64,000 bases of DNA from Mesotaenium endlicherianum (taxonomy: Eukaryota > Streptophyta > Zygnematophyceae > Zygnematales > Mesotaeniaceae): contig WELA01003054.1 of the NCBI GenBank assembly GCA_009602735.1, positions 81,287 through 145,286 of the forward strand, read 5' to 3'. Shown piece after piece: positions 1 through 12,300 of the stretch (the first letter of the stretch is position 1; every line of letters starts with the position of its first letter). The notes under the pieces are model-generated. The model worked only from the letters and a program-made list of their open reading frames with translations, was not told where the DNA came from and did no database searches. Made by a program: the position numbers and the translations under genes.

Positions 1-314
1 CGCCCCCCCGCCCCCCGCCCCCCGCCCTCTGCCCCCGGTCCCCGGATTCTAGACCTGGCTTGGGCATGCTGAGGGTTCGGGGCTTTGGGCTTAGCACCAG
101 AGTAAAAGCTGCAGTAGTAGGACGTGCCAGATGAGACGCGCGCGGTCGCTCATGAAGGGGTTGCGCATGTCACGCTCTCCACTCACTGGCGCATGCCCTC
201 CGTTCCCTGTTGCCTGCGGCGCTGATGCTTGGCTCGGCCATCGATCCTTCCATTCAATCCATTCGATCCATCCTTTTAGCCATTCAGGTCGTGCAACTGC
301 CCGTCACCTGGCAG
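1..314. other. Upstream non-coding segment, probably intron of the SNF2 gene
   Basis: The segment opens with a C-rich run and has no reading frame that resembles the SNF2 N-terminal lobe. The first recognisable exon starts around 315, in the middle of the Walker-A region, so this stretch is most likely intron. The upstream exons, including the GKT loop, lie outside the window. Confidence 0.5.
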
Positions 315-3300
315 GCGATAGCCTTCCTGGCGACGCTGGCGCACCTGGACGACAACCAGGGCCCGCACCTGGTGGTGGTCCCCGCCTCGCTGCTCGACAA
401 CTGGCGCCGCGAGCTCCAGCTGTGGTGCCCCGCGTTCGACGTGGTCCTCTACCACGGCAACGAGCGCGCGCAGGTGCGCAAGGGCCTGGAGGACGCCGCC
501 CGGCGCCACCACGGGGCAGCCCCCTTCAACGTGCTCCTCACCACCTACTCCTTCTTCGAGCGCGACAGGTCAGCCCGCTCGCCTGCCAGCTCTCCCCTCT
601 GCCCCCACTGCGCCTTCCGCCGCCCCCTCCTCCACTGACCCCCTCCTCCGCTGCCCCACTCCCTCTGCCTTCTCTGCCGCACTGCATTGATTGCATCCGT
701 CCGTCCGTCCATCCGTCCGTCCGTCCATCGGTCCGTCCATCCATTCGTCCGTCCATCCATTCGTCCGTCCATCCATCCATCCATCCCTCCGTACTTGCAT
801 CTAGTGCCTCATGCACCCCTTTGCTCGTTCGCTGTTTGGCTACACAAGTCACTGAATGGGAAACAGGGCTCCTCGTACGTTTTCCGAGTTCAGCAGCAGC
901 GGAAGGCCGGGGCCGCAATCCACTATGACCTGGTCTGGTTTGGAGGGGTCCGAGTACAGCAGGCCGGGCATGGGAGAGTGGGAAGTGCCGGTGGGGGCTG
1001 TCAGTCCAGTCTCAACTGGTCTGCTGGAGGGGCATGGAGTGCGAGTGCAACAGGTGCATTGTGGGGGCTGGGTGGAAGGTGTGACCCCGGGGGNGAGGGT
1101 GCGGCGCAGTTTGATCTCATCTCGCATCTGATCTGGTCTGGCGTGGGGCACGGTGCGGGTGTGGGTGCGGGTGCGGGTGCAAGTGCGAGCGCAGCCTGAC
1201 GCAGAAGGCGGACCGCGCGTTCCTCAAGGCGTGGGACTTCTCGTGCGTGCTGATGGACGAGGCGCACCTGCTCAAGGACCGCAACAGCAGCCGCGTGCGC
1301 CGCCTGCGCGCCGTGGCCAGCGGCGCGCGCCACCGCATCATGCTCACCGGCACGCCCCTCCAGAACGACCTCCAGGTGCTGCCGCTGCTGCTGCTGCCCC
1401 CACTGCTGCTGTTACTGCTGCTGTTACTGCTGCTGCTGCTGCTGCCCCTGCCTGATCACCTGCCCGCCTGACCGTCTGCCGGCTCGCCTGCTGGCTTGCC
1501 GCCCGCTCCCGTCTGTCGCCTTGAGCCCCGCTTGCCGTGACGCCCGCCAACTTGCCTGCCCGCTTGCCCGCCTGGCCATCATTGCCACCCGCCTCTGCCT
1601 CCGTCCGTTGCGTCGGCACACCACAGAGCATGCGACAGCGTTGGGAGGAGAAGAGCAAGGCCGGGGTGGTGTCGGGCTTTAAGGGCTCTGCACTGCAGTG
1701 GGCTGCTGCTGCTCTAGCAATGAGCGCTCGCGACGTGCTGTCGCAAGGAGCTCTCGTGCCAGAGGCCTGCACATGTGCTTGTGTTTGGTGTACCAGATGG
1801 TGTTCACCACACGCAGTGCTAGGAGTGCACCCGATGGGCTATTTTCTACACAATACCTGTCCGCGCGCGCGTGTGTGTGTGTGTGTGCGTGTGTGTGTGT
1901 GTGCGTGTGTGTGTGTGTGCCTCAGTGTATGCTGCTGTATTGTGTGTTTGAAATAAGAGAAGGAGAACTGGCTTAGTGCTTAGTACTTAGTGTTGGTGTT
2001 GGCCCCTTTGCACTGGGTGTGCTTCTCTAGTGTTGGAGTAATTCAAAGAGAAGTCGGTCGACCAGCTTGCGTCGTCTTCTTGTTCTTCGGCTCCCCCCGC
2101 TCACCCTCCTTCTATTCAGGGGCGCAAATTGCATGCCCACCCCTTCGTGCATTCAGAACAGCAAGCACTGCCGCGCCCCCCCCCGTTTCTCCCTCTCTCC
2201 CCTCTCCTCTCTCACGCGCCCCCCCCTTGTTTCGCCCCACCCCTTTCCCCGTCCCTCCTCTTCCCCCCCTCTCCCTCCTGCCGCCACCCGAGCGCAGGAG
2301 CTCTGGTCCCTGCTGGAGTTCCTGATGCCCGACATCTTCGCGTCCAGCAAGGAGGACGTCGGCAGCTTCCTGCGTGAGGGCATGGCCGCCGGCGCCGGAG
2401 CAGCAGGAGGAGGAGAAGGCGGGGGCGACCTGATCGCCAGGATCAAGGGCATCATGGGCCCCTTTGTGCTGCGGCGCGTGAAGGCCGACGTGATGCAGCA
2501 GCTCGTCCCCAAGGCTCAGCGGGTGGGCCCCCTTCCTCCCAGCACCTTCCCTCCACCCTCCCTCCTCGCCTGGCCTTCCCCCCCGTTCTCTTCTCTCGCC
2601 CCCTCTCTTCTCTTGCCCCTTCTCCTCTCGCCTCCCTCGCCTTCGCCCCTCTTGTATTACTTGAGTCCATGGGCCCCGGGCTCGTCCACTTGGACGCGCT
2701 CTCATTTGAAATGGCATTAACGCTTGTTGAGGTGTGTGTGCTTTTGAGTATTTTGTGTCCTCAAGCGTGCTGCTCTCTGTGTCTGCCTACTTTCTGGAAG
2801 GAAGAGCCTCTGCAAGTGTATGTGTGTTCCTGTATATGCATGGGTGTGTCTGGCTAGGTGTATGTACCGGTATCTGGCCTTTCTCCTCACATGTGTGCTT
2901 GCGTGCGCACGCGCGCACACACACACACACATGCATTTGACACCCCCCCCCCACCCCCCCCTCCCCCTTCCCAACCCNATGCCCACCTTCCCGCCCCTGG
3001 TCATGTACTGACCCCGTCGTGTCGTTATCCCGAGGAGGCAGGTGCGGCTGCTGGAGATGGAGGGGGACCAGGCGCGCGCGTACAAGGAGGCCGTGGAGAA
3101 GTACCGCCGCACGGTGGAGGCCCGCTCGCAGGCGAAGGCCGACAAGGACGGCGACGCCGCCGGCAGCGGCGCCAACCTCGCGGACCTGCTGCCGCGCCGG
3201 CAAGTCGCCAACATCTTTGTGCACCTGAGAAAGGTGAGGGGAGCTCCGCCGCTGGAGGAGAGCAGCAGGGGAAGAGCCTGGTCTTGCAGCAAGCAGAAGG

Positions 3301-3433
3301 GCCTCTCCCTCTCTCCCTCTCCCTCTCTTCCTCTCTGCCGCCTGCTGTACCTGCTGTGCTTGGCTGGCTGGAAAGCGGGCGGTAGCCACTGGCATTGTCG
3401 GAGCACCACAGCAGGGGCACGAAGCTGATAGGC

Positions 3434-3492
<59 letters not shown>

Positions 3493-3624
3493 CGTATGCG
3501 AGGAGCCTGCGTGCTTTTTGTGCCTGGGAGGGGGGAAGGGAGGGAGAGAGGGAGCGCTGATGTTTTTTCTGGCACAATGCAGAACGTTCCTCTTCAATAC
3601 CACCAACAACACCACCACCGCCAC

Positions 3625-3659
<35 letters not shown>

Positions 3660-6600
3660 TCAGCAGCATCATTGTCCTGCTTGCCGCTGTTATGGTGGTA
3701 GCTGAAATTTGAGAAATTGACTAATATGCTTTATCTGCTCTCGCTCTCCCTCTCGTCCCCGTCCTCCCACCCTCTCGAGCCCGCCAGGTGGCGAACCACC
3801 CGCTGCTGATCCGGCGGCTGTACACGGACGAGGCCGTGAAGGACATGGCGCGCGCGCTCCACCAGCAGGGCGCGTTCGGGCACGAGTGCACACAGGAGAG
3901 GGTGCTGGAGGAGATTCGCGAGTACAATGACTTCTCCCTGCATCAGGTGCAGCCCACCCTGCCGTTCCCTCCTTTCCTCTCCCCTCTTCTTCCCCCTCGT
4001 CCCTCTCTTCCCCCCTCTTACCCCTCTTTCCCCACTTCTCTATCTTCCTCCTTTTCCCCCTCGTTCCCGTCTGTTCCCCCCTCTTTCACCCCTCCTCGCT
4101 CCCGGCCGACTCCCTGCATTACAGCCTTTGCATATCCTCATGCTCTTTCTGTTCCTATTCCTGCTTCTCCTGCTTCTGCCTGTGCTCCTGCTCCTGCTCC
4201 TGCCCCTGCTCCTGCCTGGTCTTCAACCTGAGGCTTCCCTCCGTCAATGAAGTTGCATGCTGATGAGTAAGCCTTTGCTTTCCAGCTCATCTTGTACTTG
4301 CCACTGAAGTCGCGAGATGTAGGGAGGGAAAGGGGGGAGGAAGGGGGGAGGAAGGGGGGGGGGAGAGGGGGCTTGCTCGAGCTGTTCTGCAGAGAGAAGC
4401 TTGGACGTGTGCGCGCCTGCGGCGTCACCGGCGGTGCCTATAAGAGAGCCCCCTCCTGCCTGGTTGGCATGCCCGATGTCGAGGAAAGAGTCCCTGGGGA
4501 GTTGCGGGCTGTTCTTCTCTGAGCCCCCACCTCTGAAGCTTACCAGAATCCCGAGGGGGTGCGGGTGGGGAGGCGTGCGCAGCTATGCATGACGTACAGC
4601 GGCCCCTCTCTGGAGCCCCGTCGGCTGACGGACGACCACGTCATGGCCTCTGCCAAGTGCAAGGTAAGGGAGCAAGAGAGAGCAAGAGGGAGAGAGGAAG
4701 GGAGGGAGAGAGAGAGGGGGAGAGAGAGAGAGGGGGAGGGAGAGAGAGAGGGGAGAGGGGGAGGGAGGAAGGAACGGACTAACTCTATAATTTCAGAGGC
4801 TAAGTCTGTGGGCACCACTCTCTAAGGGACTGACTCTTGCTCCTCTGCCTCTGCCTCTCTGTCTCCCCACCTCTCTGTCACTTTGCCCCCTGCTTCCATT
4901 CCTCCTCAGCATCGTACCCTCGGTACTCGTCTCTCTGACGCCCCTTCTTCGGCTGGCCTGCCCTTTTGTGGACCCAGCCCCATGGCGGAGGATAAGAGAT
5001 GCCCAATATGCATGTCCCGTGGAGGAAGGGCAGCATCAGCATCAATGTACTGTTAGCACTGGCAATCACTAATCTGCGTCAATCACCACGGCCTCTCACG
5101 GCAGCAAGCAGCAGATTTTACCGTGTACAAAAACGCCAGTAGCGGACCGCACTGTACACACGTACCGGCTTGTCGCGCATGATGCCCCACGTGGCACTTG
5201 GGATGCGCCACGTGGCACACGCATGCCAGGTGGTGCTCCTGCGTTGTCTGCCCCGCTGCATAGCCGAGAGCTGATGCCCAGCGCCACTGCTGCCGTCGCT
5301 CGTGCCCCTTCTCTCGTGCGTGCGTGTGCACGCGCTCGGCGAGGCAGTGTGCAGTTGCTGGCCGCTGCAGCTGATAGAGCTCTTTCAAGTGTGAGGTGGA
5401 GCTGAGCTGTCGTCCTCCGCCCCTCCTCGTCTCACGCGTAGATCCTGTCCTCGTGCGCGTGCGCGTGCGCGCTCGTGCTCGCGCTTGCGGTGGGGAAGCT
5501 GCGGGAGGTCCCGAAAGCCAGCGGTTGTCCTTCGCCCCTCCCCTCTTCTCACGCGTCGCTTCTCTTCCCGTGTGCGCCCCCGTGTGCGTGCGCGCCCCCG
5601 TGTGCGTGCGCGCGCGCTTGCGGCGGCCGGGGTGGAGGAGCGTGCAGGCGCTGGGCAAGCTGCTGAAGAAGCTGCGCAGGCACGGCCACCGGCCGCTCAT
5701 CTTCAGCCAGTGGACAGCCATGCTGGACATCCTGGGCTGGGCGCTCAAGATTCTGGGCTACAAGTACGTCCGCCTCGACGGCAGGTGGGAACGCGTCCCT
5801 CACCCTTAAAGACTTTTCTTCTCTCCTCTCTCCTCTCTCTCTTCTCCTCTGCCCTCTGTCCTCATGGATGAACCCTCATGGTGGCCCTGCTCTTAGTTCT
5901 CTTTACCCCTCTCCCTCTCCCCTCTCCTCTGTCCTATGTCCTCAGTCCTCCGTCCTTTCTCCTGTCTCCTCCCTCCTCCGTCCTCCGTCCTCAACAATCA
6001 GCCTCTGGCATCGCCCGGCACTTCATTTTCCTTCAATATTTTCCCCCAAAATTTCACTGGGATCGCAGCTGCGTTGGGAGATCTTGACTTGAAGACCGGA
6101 ATTTGCTGGGGCTGGGTCGGGTGTGGGTGTGCGGGGCGGCGCCGGGCACTCAGCACGCAAGTGACGGAGAGGCAGGTGCTGGTTGACGAGTACAACAACA
6201 ACACTGACGTTTTCGCGTTCCTCCTCTCCACGCGGGCGGGCGGGCAAGGCCTGAACCTGACGGGCGCCGACACGGTCATCCTGCACGACGTTGACTTCAA
6301 CCCCCAGGTGGACAGGCAGGCGGAGGACAGGTGTCACCGTATTGGCCAGGAGAAGCCCGTCACCGTCTACAGGTAGGGGGGAGCCGCGTCACGTCGTCTT
6401 GAGCATGTCTTGTACAAGTTGCATTCTCTCCAATTGTTGAACATGGTGTGTTCACCTCAATGTCGCCTTGCACGCTGCGTCGTTGTGGAACGCTTGAACA
6501 TGGTGTATTCCCGGACCCGCTGTACACGAGCACACGCTGGTATCTATCTCCACGCCTCTATGCGCAGGTGCGTGGCTGCCACTGTGCCTGCGTGCGTGTG

Positions 6601-6671
6601 CGCGTGCGTGTGTGTGTGTCTGTGCGTGTGTGCGCGTGTGCGCGCGCGTGTGTGTGTGTGCGCGTGTGCGC

Positions 6672-6720
<49 letters not shown>

Positions 6721-7276
6721 CGTGTATGTGTGTGGGTGTGTGTGTGTGTGCTCTTGAGTGCGTGTGTAAGTGGGTGTACGGGTGATGGATGCACTTTTGG
6801 ATACTGAGCAATTTCACAGAATAGGTGCAGACAGTGGGCATAGTGACTAGGAGCGTCCTGCATACCTACCTGCCAGCAAGGTTCTTGGGAATCGGACAAA
6901 GCTGCTAAGGCCACATTCTTTTTGTACTGTTTATACAAGGCAAGGCTCCTCGTGCGAGGGCAAGGCCTCTCAGTTCCTGCACCCTCTGCGCAGGCTGTTT
7001 AGAAAAGACACCGGCGCACGCGGGCGTACTTTGTGCCGTGCTGATTGCGTCTGTCGAGTGCCTGATCAAGGGGGGCAAGGCTGCCCTGCATGTGCGTGCA
7101 GGCTGGTTGCGAAAGACACGGTCGACGAGAGCATTCTGAAAATTGCGCAGCGCAAGCTGAGCCTGGATGCTGCGGTGCTCGACTCGTCGGTGGACTGCCG
7201 GCCGGCGGCGGACGAGGACGAAACGCGCACGATGGGCGACATCCTTTCCTCCCTTCTGAACGCGCAAGAGGTGTAG
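315..7276 (+). CDS. ETL1: SNF2-family chromatin remodelling ATPase, SMARCAD1/Fun30/ETL1 class (5' partial)
   Basis: ATP-dependent nucleosome remodeller of the Fun30/SMARCAD1 class (plant ETL1/CHR19), nuclear. I read nine visible exons: 315-568, 1195-1375, 2298-2522, 3042-3233, 3788-3946, 4583-4663, 5648-5784, 6154-6372 and 7102-7276. All have GT-AG borders and matching phases, giving about 540 residues to a TAG stop. In order the protein shows QAIAFL just after the missing Walker A loop, [11 protein letters not shown] (motif Ia), [15 protein letters not shown] (motif II), [11 protein letters not shown] (motif III), [14 protein letters not shown] and [11 protein letters not shown]. The second RecA lobe follows, with [41 protein letters not shown] and [12 protein letters not shown]. 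The YNDFSLHQ and ASAKCK segments and the C-terminal LDAAVLDSS fit this class better than ISWI, INO80 or SWR1. Codons are strongly GC-ending. Introns carry many microsatellites. The N-terminus, where CUE domains would lie in animal homologues, is not visible. Confidence 0.9.
695..791. repeat. CCGT/CCAT tetranucleotide microsatellite
   Basis: About 24 near-perfect copies of a four-base unit alternating CCGT and CCAT, within the first visible intron of the SNF2 gene. It produces spurious open frames (SVRPS or DGWMDG repeats) on both strands. Confidence 0.9.
1377..1449. repeat. CTG trinucleotide tract beside a splice donor
   Basis: Interrupted CTG/CTGTTA triplets start immediately after the donor of the SNF2 exon ending at 1375. 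If the intron were retained it would encode a leucine run in frame with the exon. Confidence 0.85.
1863..1921. repeat. GT/CG dinucleotide microsatellite
   Basis: Alternating purine-pyrimidine tract, mainly GT with CG steps, within an SNF2 intron. Confidence 0.9.
3436..3495. repeat. (GT)n microsatellite
   Basis: About 26 uninterrupted GT units followed by degenerate GTGC units, in the intron between the SNF2 exons ending at 3233 and starting at 3788. Confidence 0.95.
3627..3657. repeat. (CAG)n triplet repeat
   Basis: About ten CAG units in the same SNF2 intron as the (GT)n tract, preceded by degenerate CAC/AAC triplets. Confidence 0.9.
4664..4775. repeat. GA/GGGA-rich polypurine tract
   Basis: More than 100 bases of almost pure purine just downstream of the SNF2 exon ending at 4663. 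It makes the open frames seen here low-complexity artefacts. Confidence 0.85.
6594..6757. repeat. Compound GT/GC alternating tract
   Basis: About 160 bases of alternating GT and GC dinucleotides in the intron between the SNF2 exons ending at 6372 and starting at 7102. Alternating GC/GT runs of this length have Z-DNA-forming potential. Confidence 0.9.
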
Positions 7277-9306
7277 CTAGCGAGTAGTTAGCCACATTTC
7301 TCTATCTGACTTTGATCAAATAGATGTGGTCCCATTTTTTTAATTTTTTTTCCGGGGGTTGCAAAATCTGCCGTCAGTGTACGCGGTCCTAACTTGGGCA
7401 GTAATGCGTGGCTTACATGCGTTTGGATATTTTGATAGCGGAACACATCACTTTGACTTGGCAGCTTCATCCATCGATGGGCCAAATATCTTGATGCAGT
7501 AGTAACCCATTAAGCAACTGCTCGTGGGTTGCCAAAAGCAGAGGTCAAGGGTTCAAATACCTTTCCTCTTGACAAAGCGATAGTGTGCATTTTATTAGAT
7601 CGTTGCACCAAATGAATTGTATTGCTACTCATAAAGCTTGGAGATAGACAATTTTGGCCCAAATTGATTGTGGTCCTATCATTGCAGGTTGGCATGCGGA
7701 CCTTGTTGCTGCTCAGCTCTGCTCTTTTTGTAGACAAAGACTGAGGATTTGGTCATGTGTAATGCTTTTTGGAGCAATTTTTAGCGCGTTGCCAAATTGA
7801 GCCTTGAATAGGGGCCATCTACAAATTGGGCAAGTATCAGTTGCAGTTAGTCAGCATGAGCTTTATTGCTTCCTGGCCTTCAGTTTGAGTAAATGTCGAT
7901 CGACATTGGCATGATGTCTGTTGAACATCAAGCTTGTTTCCCACGGAAGAGTACTACATGTTCAATATTAAATCCTTGTGCATATACTGAAAGTGGAATT
8001 GAATCGCGGGGCCAATAGCTTGAGATGCTACCTGTACGCAAGTCAAGAAAAGCTAGGATATGAAAAGTACCAAAACGGTGCTCCACCAGTTAAAACATGT
8101 CCTTTCCATGCACCCACCATATGGCTGCTTTGGAGACATAGAACCCATCCCCTTGCATGCTTTTACCTAGCTCATTGGCTTCTTTTAAGCATCTTTATGA
8201 AGACATACTGTCATGTGCACATCTCTCCGGGATGAGGCAGATTAGAGGAAGATTGATCGAATGAAGTTTAGATGAATGAAGTTTGAATAAATCTCTCAGC
8301 TCTTGTTCCAGTCTCATTACCAAACTTGGTCACTGCCACACCTACGTGTAAGACGTCAATTGCTGCACCTATACAGAAACACCCGACGCAACATGACCAG
8401 GGCATGCTGCATGAACTAAATCAAGCTTGTACAAGGCGGGTGGTTTTGATGTAATTCTATGATAAAGTTCTTTGCTCAAACATTTGCGAAGTACAAGTAC
8501 TAACATTTAAAGTTTGTCAAAGTGAGACATGAAAATGGGAACTTCAAATTTTCAAAAGGAAAAACCAAGTGATTAAGCCTCGCGTATCTTCTCACCTACT
8601 CATGGCGCACAAGACTACATAAATTTTCTTTGTTTTCTGAAAGTCCATCTCACTTTGTTCCATGCCGAAAAAAAATGAGTCAAAAATGTCTTTCTCTCGT
8701 TGTTCTATGTTGACAAAATTTAAGAGTCAAAATGATATATAATCGTATTAGGCAGTGATATGCAGTGATAGGACCAGATAGGACAGAGACAGGACCAGGC
8801 TAGAGGTCGTTGACGCTTTCGGCGATTTGATAGCAAGGCTGAGTTGAAATCATCGCACGCTTTAGCCCCGAGCAGCCCCGAGCAGCCCCGAGTTGCCCCG
8901 AGTAACAACATTCAAACTCATTTGAGAAATGCCAAAAACTTGATGTCACACAATGTGCCGCATACGGACGTGGCAGGCGTTAGGAGAACTAGCTTCAACG
9001 ACTGTATGTTTGAGGTAGCCAATTGGCATGTTTCTAACGCGACATGTGTGACGCTGACCAATGAGATTCCCTACCATTCTCTCGTTCTCGCTTGTGCCCT
9101 CCTGCAATTCTCGAGAATGGTTGAAGGCCCTTATACCATCTTCTATTCCATTATGGCAGGTCAATCTGTGATCTAGGCAAACCTCTGCTCTCCACATCTC
9201 TTTGTAAAATTACACTGTGGTTGACTGTTGGATTGCAGTACTGGATCATAATTAGCTCACAGTGCTTCTCTCCTTCCAATCTGCTCTAAGTCAGACTTTG
9301 GCAACC
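7277..9306. other. Intergenic spacer between SNF2 and SPP genes
   Basis: About 2 kb of much more AT-rich sequence than the SNF2 gene, holding its 3' UTR and the upstream region of the phosphatase gene. I see no supported gene. Two small items: a tRNA-like T-arm sequence near 7545-7570 (GGTTCAAAT loop with a near-complete stem) and a short CCCCGAGCAG-type tandem repeat at about 8866-8902. Confidence 0.6.
8866..8902. repeat. Short tandem repeat, 10-bp unit
   Basis: Three to four copies of CCCCGAGCAG and a CCCCGAGT variant, about 400 bases upstream of the phosphatase start codon. Confidence 0.8.
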
Positions 9307-12300
9307 ATGGCTAGCTCTGAGAGCGTGTCTGAGGCATTTGCTGATACTGAAGCCGTTGTCCTTGGGAAGGCACCTCCCACGCTGCTGCTTGTTTCTGACC
9401 TTGACAACACAATGGTACGCAGTGGCGATAGGCAACCTATATGTAGTAGTAGACTTGTCGGCGTCCACCTCTTTGGTGGCATTCAGTGTTGCATTCAGCA
9501 TACTTGAAAAGGCATTAGGCGGAATTTTAGGGTTGTTCTTCACTCTTTAAGCCGCGTGCACGAGTTGTCTATATACCTCCCATTTAGCCATGACTATTGA
9601 AAGCTTGCTGGAAATAATTGAAGTTATAGCGTGAGTTATCACTATAGAAAGGAGCTGACAATAAGCTTCGTGTGCCGCAGGTCGATCATACGGACAAAGC
9701 CCATGACTCATTGCTGCGATTTAACGCTTTGTGGGAAACAGGATATGCCAATGATTCTATCCTGGTATTTTCAACGGGGAGATCTCCAACTTTATACAAT
9801 GAGCTTAGAGCAGAAGTGCCCCTCCTTAGTCCAGGTACTCCTTAGTCAGCTCCTTTACCACTGGGTCGTTAGTTGGATGGGGGGCTTGAATATTGCGTCG
9901 ACTTCTCTGCAAAGCTAAGTGATCCGTTAGAGACTGAATCCTTATTTGTGGTGGCCTGTGCAGATATCACAATCATGTCAGTGGGGACGGAAATTGTGTA
10001 CGGGACCAGTCTCACTCCTGATAAGGAGTGGGAGGAGCTCCTTAGTCAGGGTTGGGACCGCAGCATTGTAGTAGAAGAGGCTGAGAAGCTCAACATGAAG
10101 CTGCAGGTAAGAGTTATACCTTGCCGGAGGTAGATTGTTGGTGTCTTGACTGGGACTAGGTCCTTCTATGAACCTCAACTGTACTGACATAAAAATTGGC
10201 AGAGCTGAGGCTGAGATGGTCATTGCAGTTGACTTGCAGTCATTTATTCTCATTTCGGTGGTCATTCTTGTGCAAGTAAGAGCAGTCTTGACTTGCACAT
10301 TCAGGTGCACCACATGCTTGCTGCTGATGTTCAACACCTCACTCACGTAACAAGAAGGATGTCACTTTCTACAAAGGCTGGGCTTCACACAAAAATTAAA
10401 TTCATATCCAAATTAGATCACAGTCTGAACTGATGACATCAGTTGGCCTACCATCTGCGTACCGTGTTCCGTCAATCAGCAAATCAGGGAGGCACAGATG
10501 AAGTCACCGTCAAGGGTGTCCAAGTGCGCGTCTCTTAAGTCAACAATTAATTCAACACATTCAATCTCTACGTGGCTACGTCAACTTGGGATGCTTGTTG
10601 CAGGTAGAGTCAGAGCAGCGGCCACACAAAGTGAGCTTCACGGTGGACAAGGGTGAGGCCAAGGGCATCATGGAGAAGCTCTCTGCTGCTCTCAAGGATC
10701 GTGGAGTGAGTGCCTGCCCCTCTGTTTTCCTGTGCTCCTCCTTCACTCCACCATTCTCCTCACACACTCCACTGTCAGAATGTCCTATAGCTTTAAGGCA
10801 GGTTAGGTGGCGTTAGGGGGATTGCATCGAGAGGCCTGTGCACCGCCCTGTGGTTTGTATGCCCTTCATTACTGCATAGCTGTGAAGACAAGGACAGTAG
10901 CAGCAGCAGGTGCACCCTTACCATATGTGAGCTAACAGATTTGTGTAGCTCTGCTTACTCGTACTTGCATGACCCTTTGCTTTTGAGTCACACCTTCTCC
11001 CGGCCAAAGTGCAAGATTAGCAGGGCGTGCATGCAGGACACGTGTCAGAGGTTCTCACCGAGCATCCAGCCCAGATCACAAGGTGGAAGAGTCAGTTTCT
11101 CTGTGCGCCTCGGCCGCAGAGGCTCCTGCGCATGACAGTCTACTCCAATACGTGCAACACTCAATTCGTGTTGCGACACGTACTGTCTGACTGTGCTGCA
11201 GCTTTCACTGTCTCAGTCCGTGTTGCGATACTTCCTGTCTCAATCTGTGTTACACTCCTGAGTCTGAGCTCGTTGAGACTGAATCTTCTGTCTCTGTCTC
11301 TCTGCGTCTGCCTCTGCCTCTACTCTTGCCTCTGCCTCTGCTCTTGCCTCTGCTCGTGCCTTTGCGCTCCCCTTTCTATGGTGGGCTGCAGCTGAAGGCA
11401 AAGGTCATCTACAGCGGGGGTGCCGATATGGACATCCTTCCCGAGGGGGCCGGGAAGGGGCAGGCCCTGGCCTACCTGCTGAGGAAGTTCCGCGAGAAGA
11501 AGTGCGAGCCCCTCTTCACCCTCGCGTGCGGGGACTCTGGCAACGACATCGAGCTCTTCACTATTGACGGCGCCCACGGTGTCATTGTAAGGGCCACCTC
11601 TATCTCTAACTCTGCCCCTGACTCTGGCGCTCTCTCTACATCTGCCTCGGCCTCTGCCTCTGTCTCTGATGTTGCTGCTGCTTCTGCCTTCTAGTCCTCT
11701 GCCTCTGCCTCTGTCTCTGCCTCTGCCTCTGCCGCTGCCTCTAGCATTCCACCTTGTTGCCTCCCCCTTGCTCTCCCCTTCGGAGCTCCAGGGGGGTAGG
11801 CAGGGGGGTGGGGGCACTTGGGGTGTCGTGTGGTCAGTTCTAGAATTTAGAGCTGGGCTGAGTCTGGTGCTTGGCCTCTTTGCTGCTGTGTTTTGAGAGA
11901 CGCTGATCTGCCGGGTCCAAGTTGGAGCCCGTCTGTGTCGGGGGCCTAGCACAGACTGCTTGGCTGGCTGGCTGGCTGGCTGGCTAACTGGCTGCCCAGC
12001 TTGTCAGAGCCCAAGCTTGCCCAGGGCTTGTGTGCGTGCCTCTCATTGAATAAGTTTCTGCCTGCATCTCGTATGCTTCGATGCTATTTGGGCACACTCC
12101 ATCTCCCTCCGGTGCTGCCCTGCACTCTTGACAGGCCCACGCTCTCACACTCCACGTCCGTACCCTCAAGCGTATCCGTCATCCTGCTGCACATGCACGT
12201 ACAGCAAGCACGTGTGCATGCAGGTTGTGGGCCAAGCTGTGTGTGTGTTACGTTCCGCTGCTCCCTGCAAGCTTGCTCTCTTCCCCCCCCCCNNNNNNNN

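Noticed and set aside
131-928. Long frames over the first kilobase, including repeats of VHPSVRPS and DGWMDG
   Set aside because: They arise from the CCGT/CCAT microsatellite and from GC-rich off-frame reading of a real SNF2 exon.
2717-3577. 286-codon minus-strand frame
   Set aside because: It is made of the (GT)n repeat read as HTHTHT and of the shadow of the SNF2 exon at 3042-3233.
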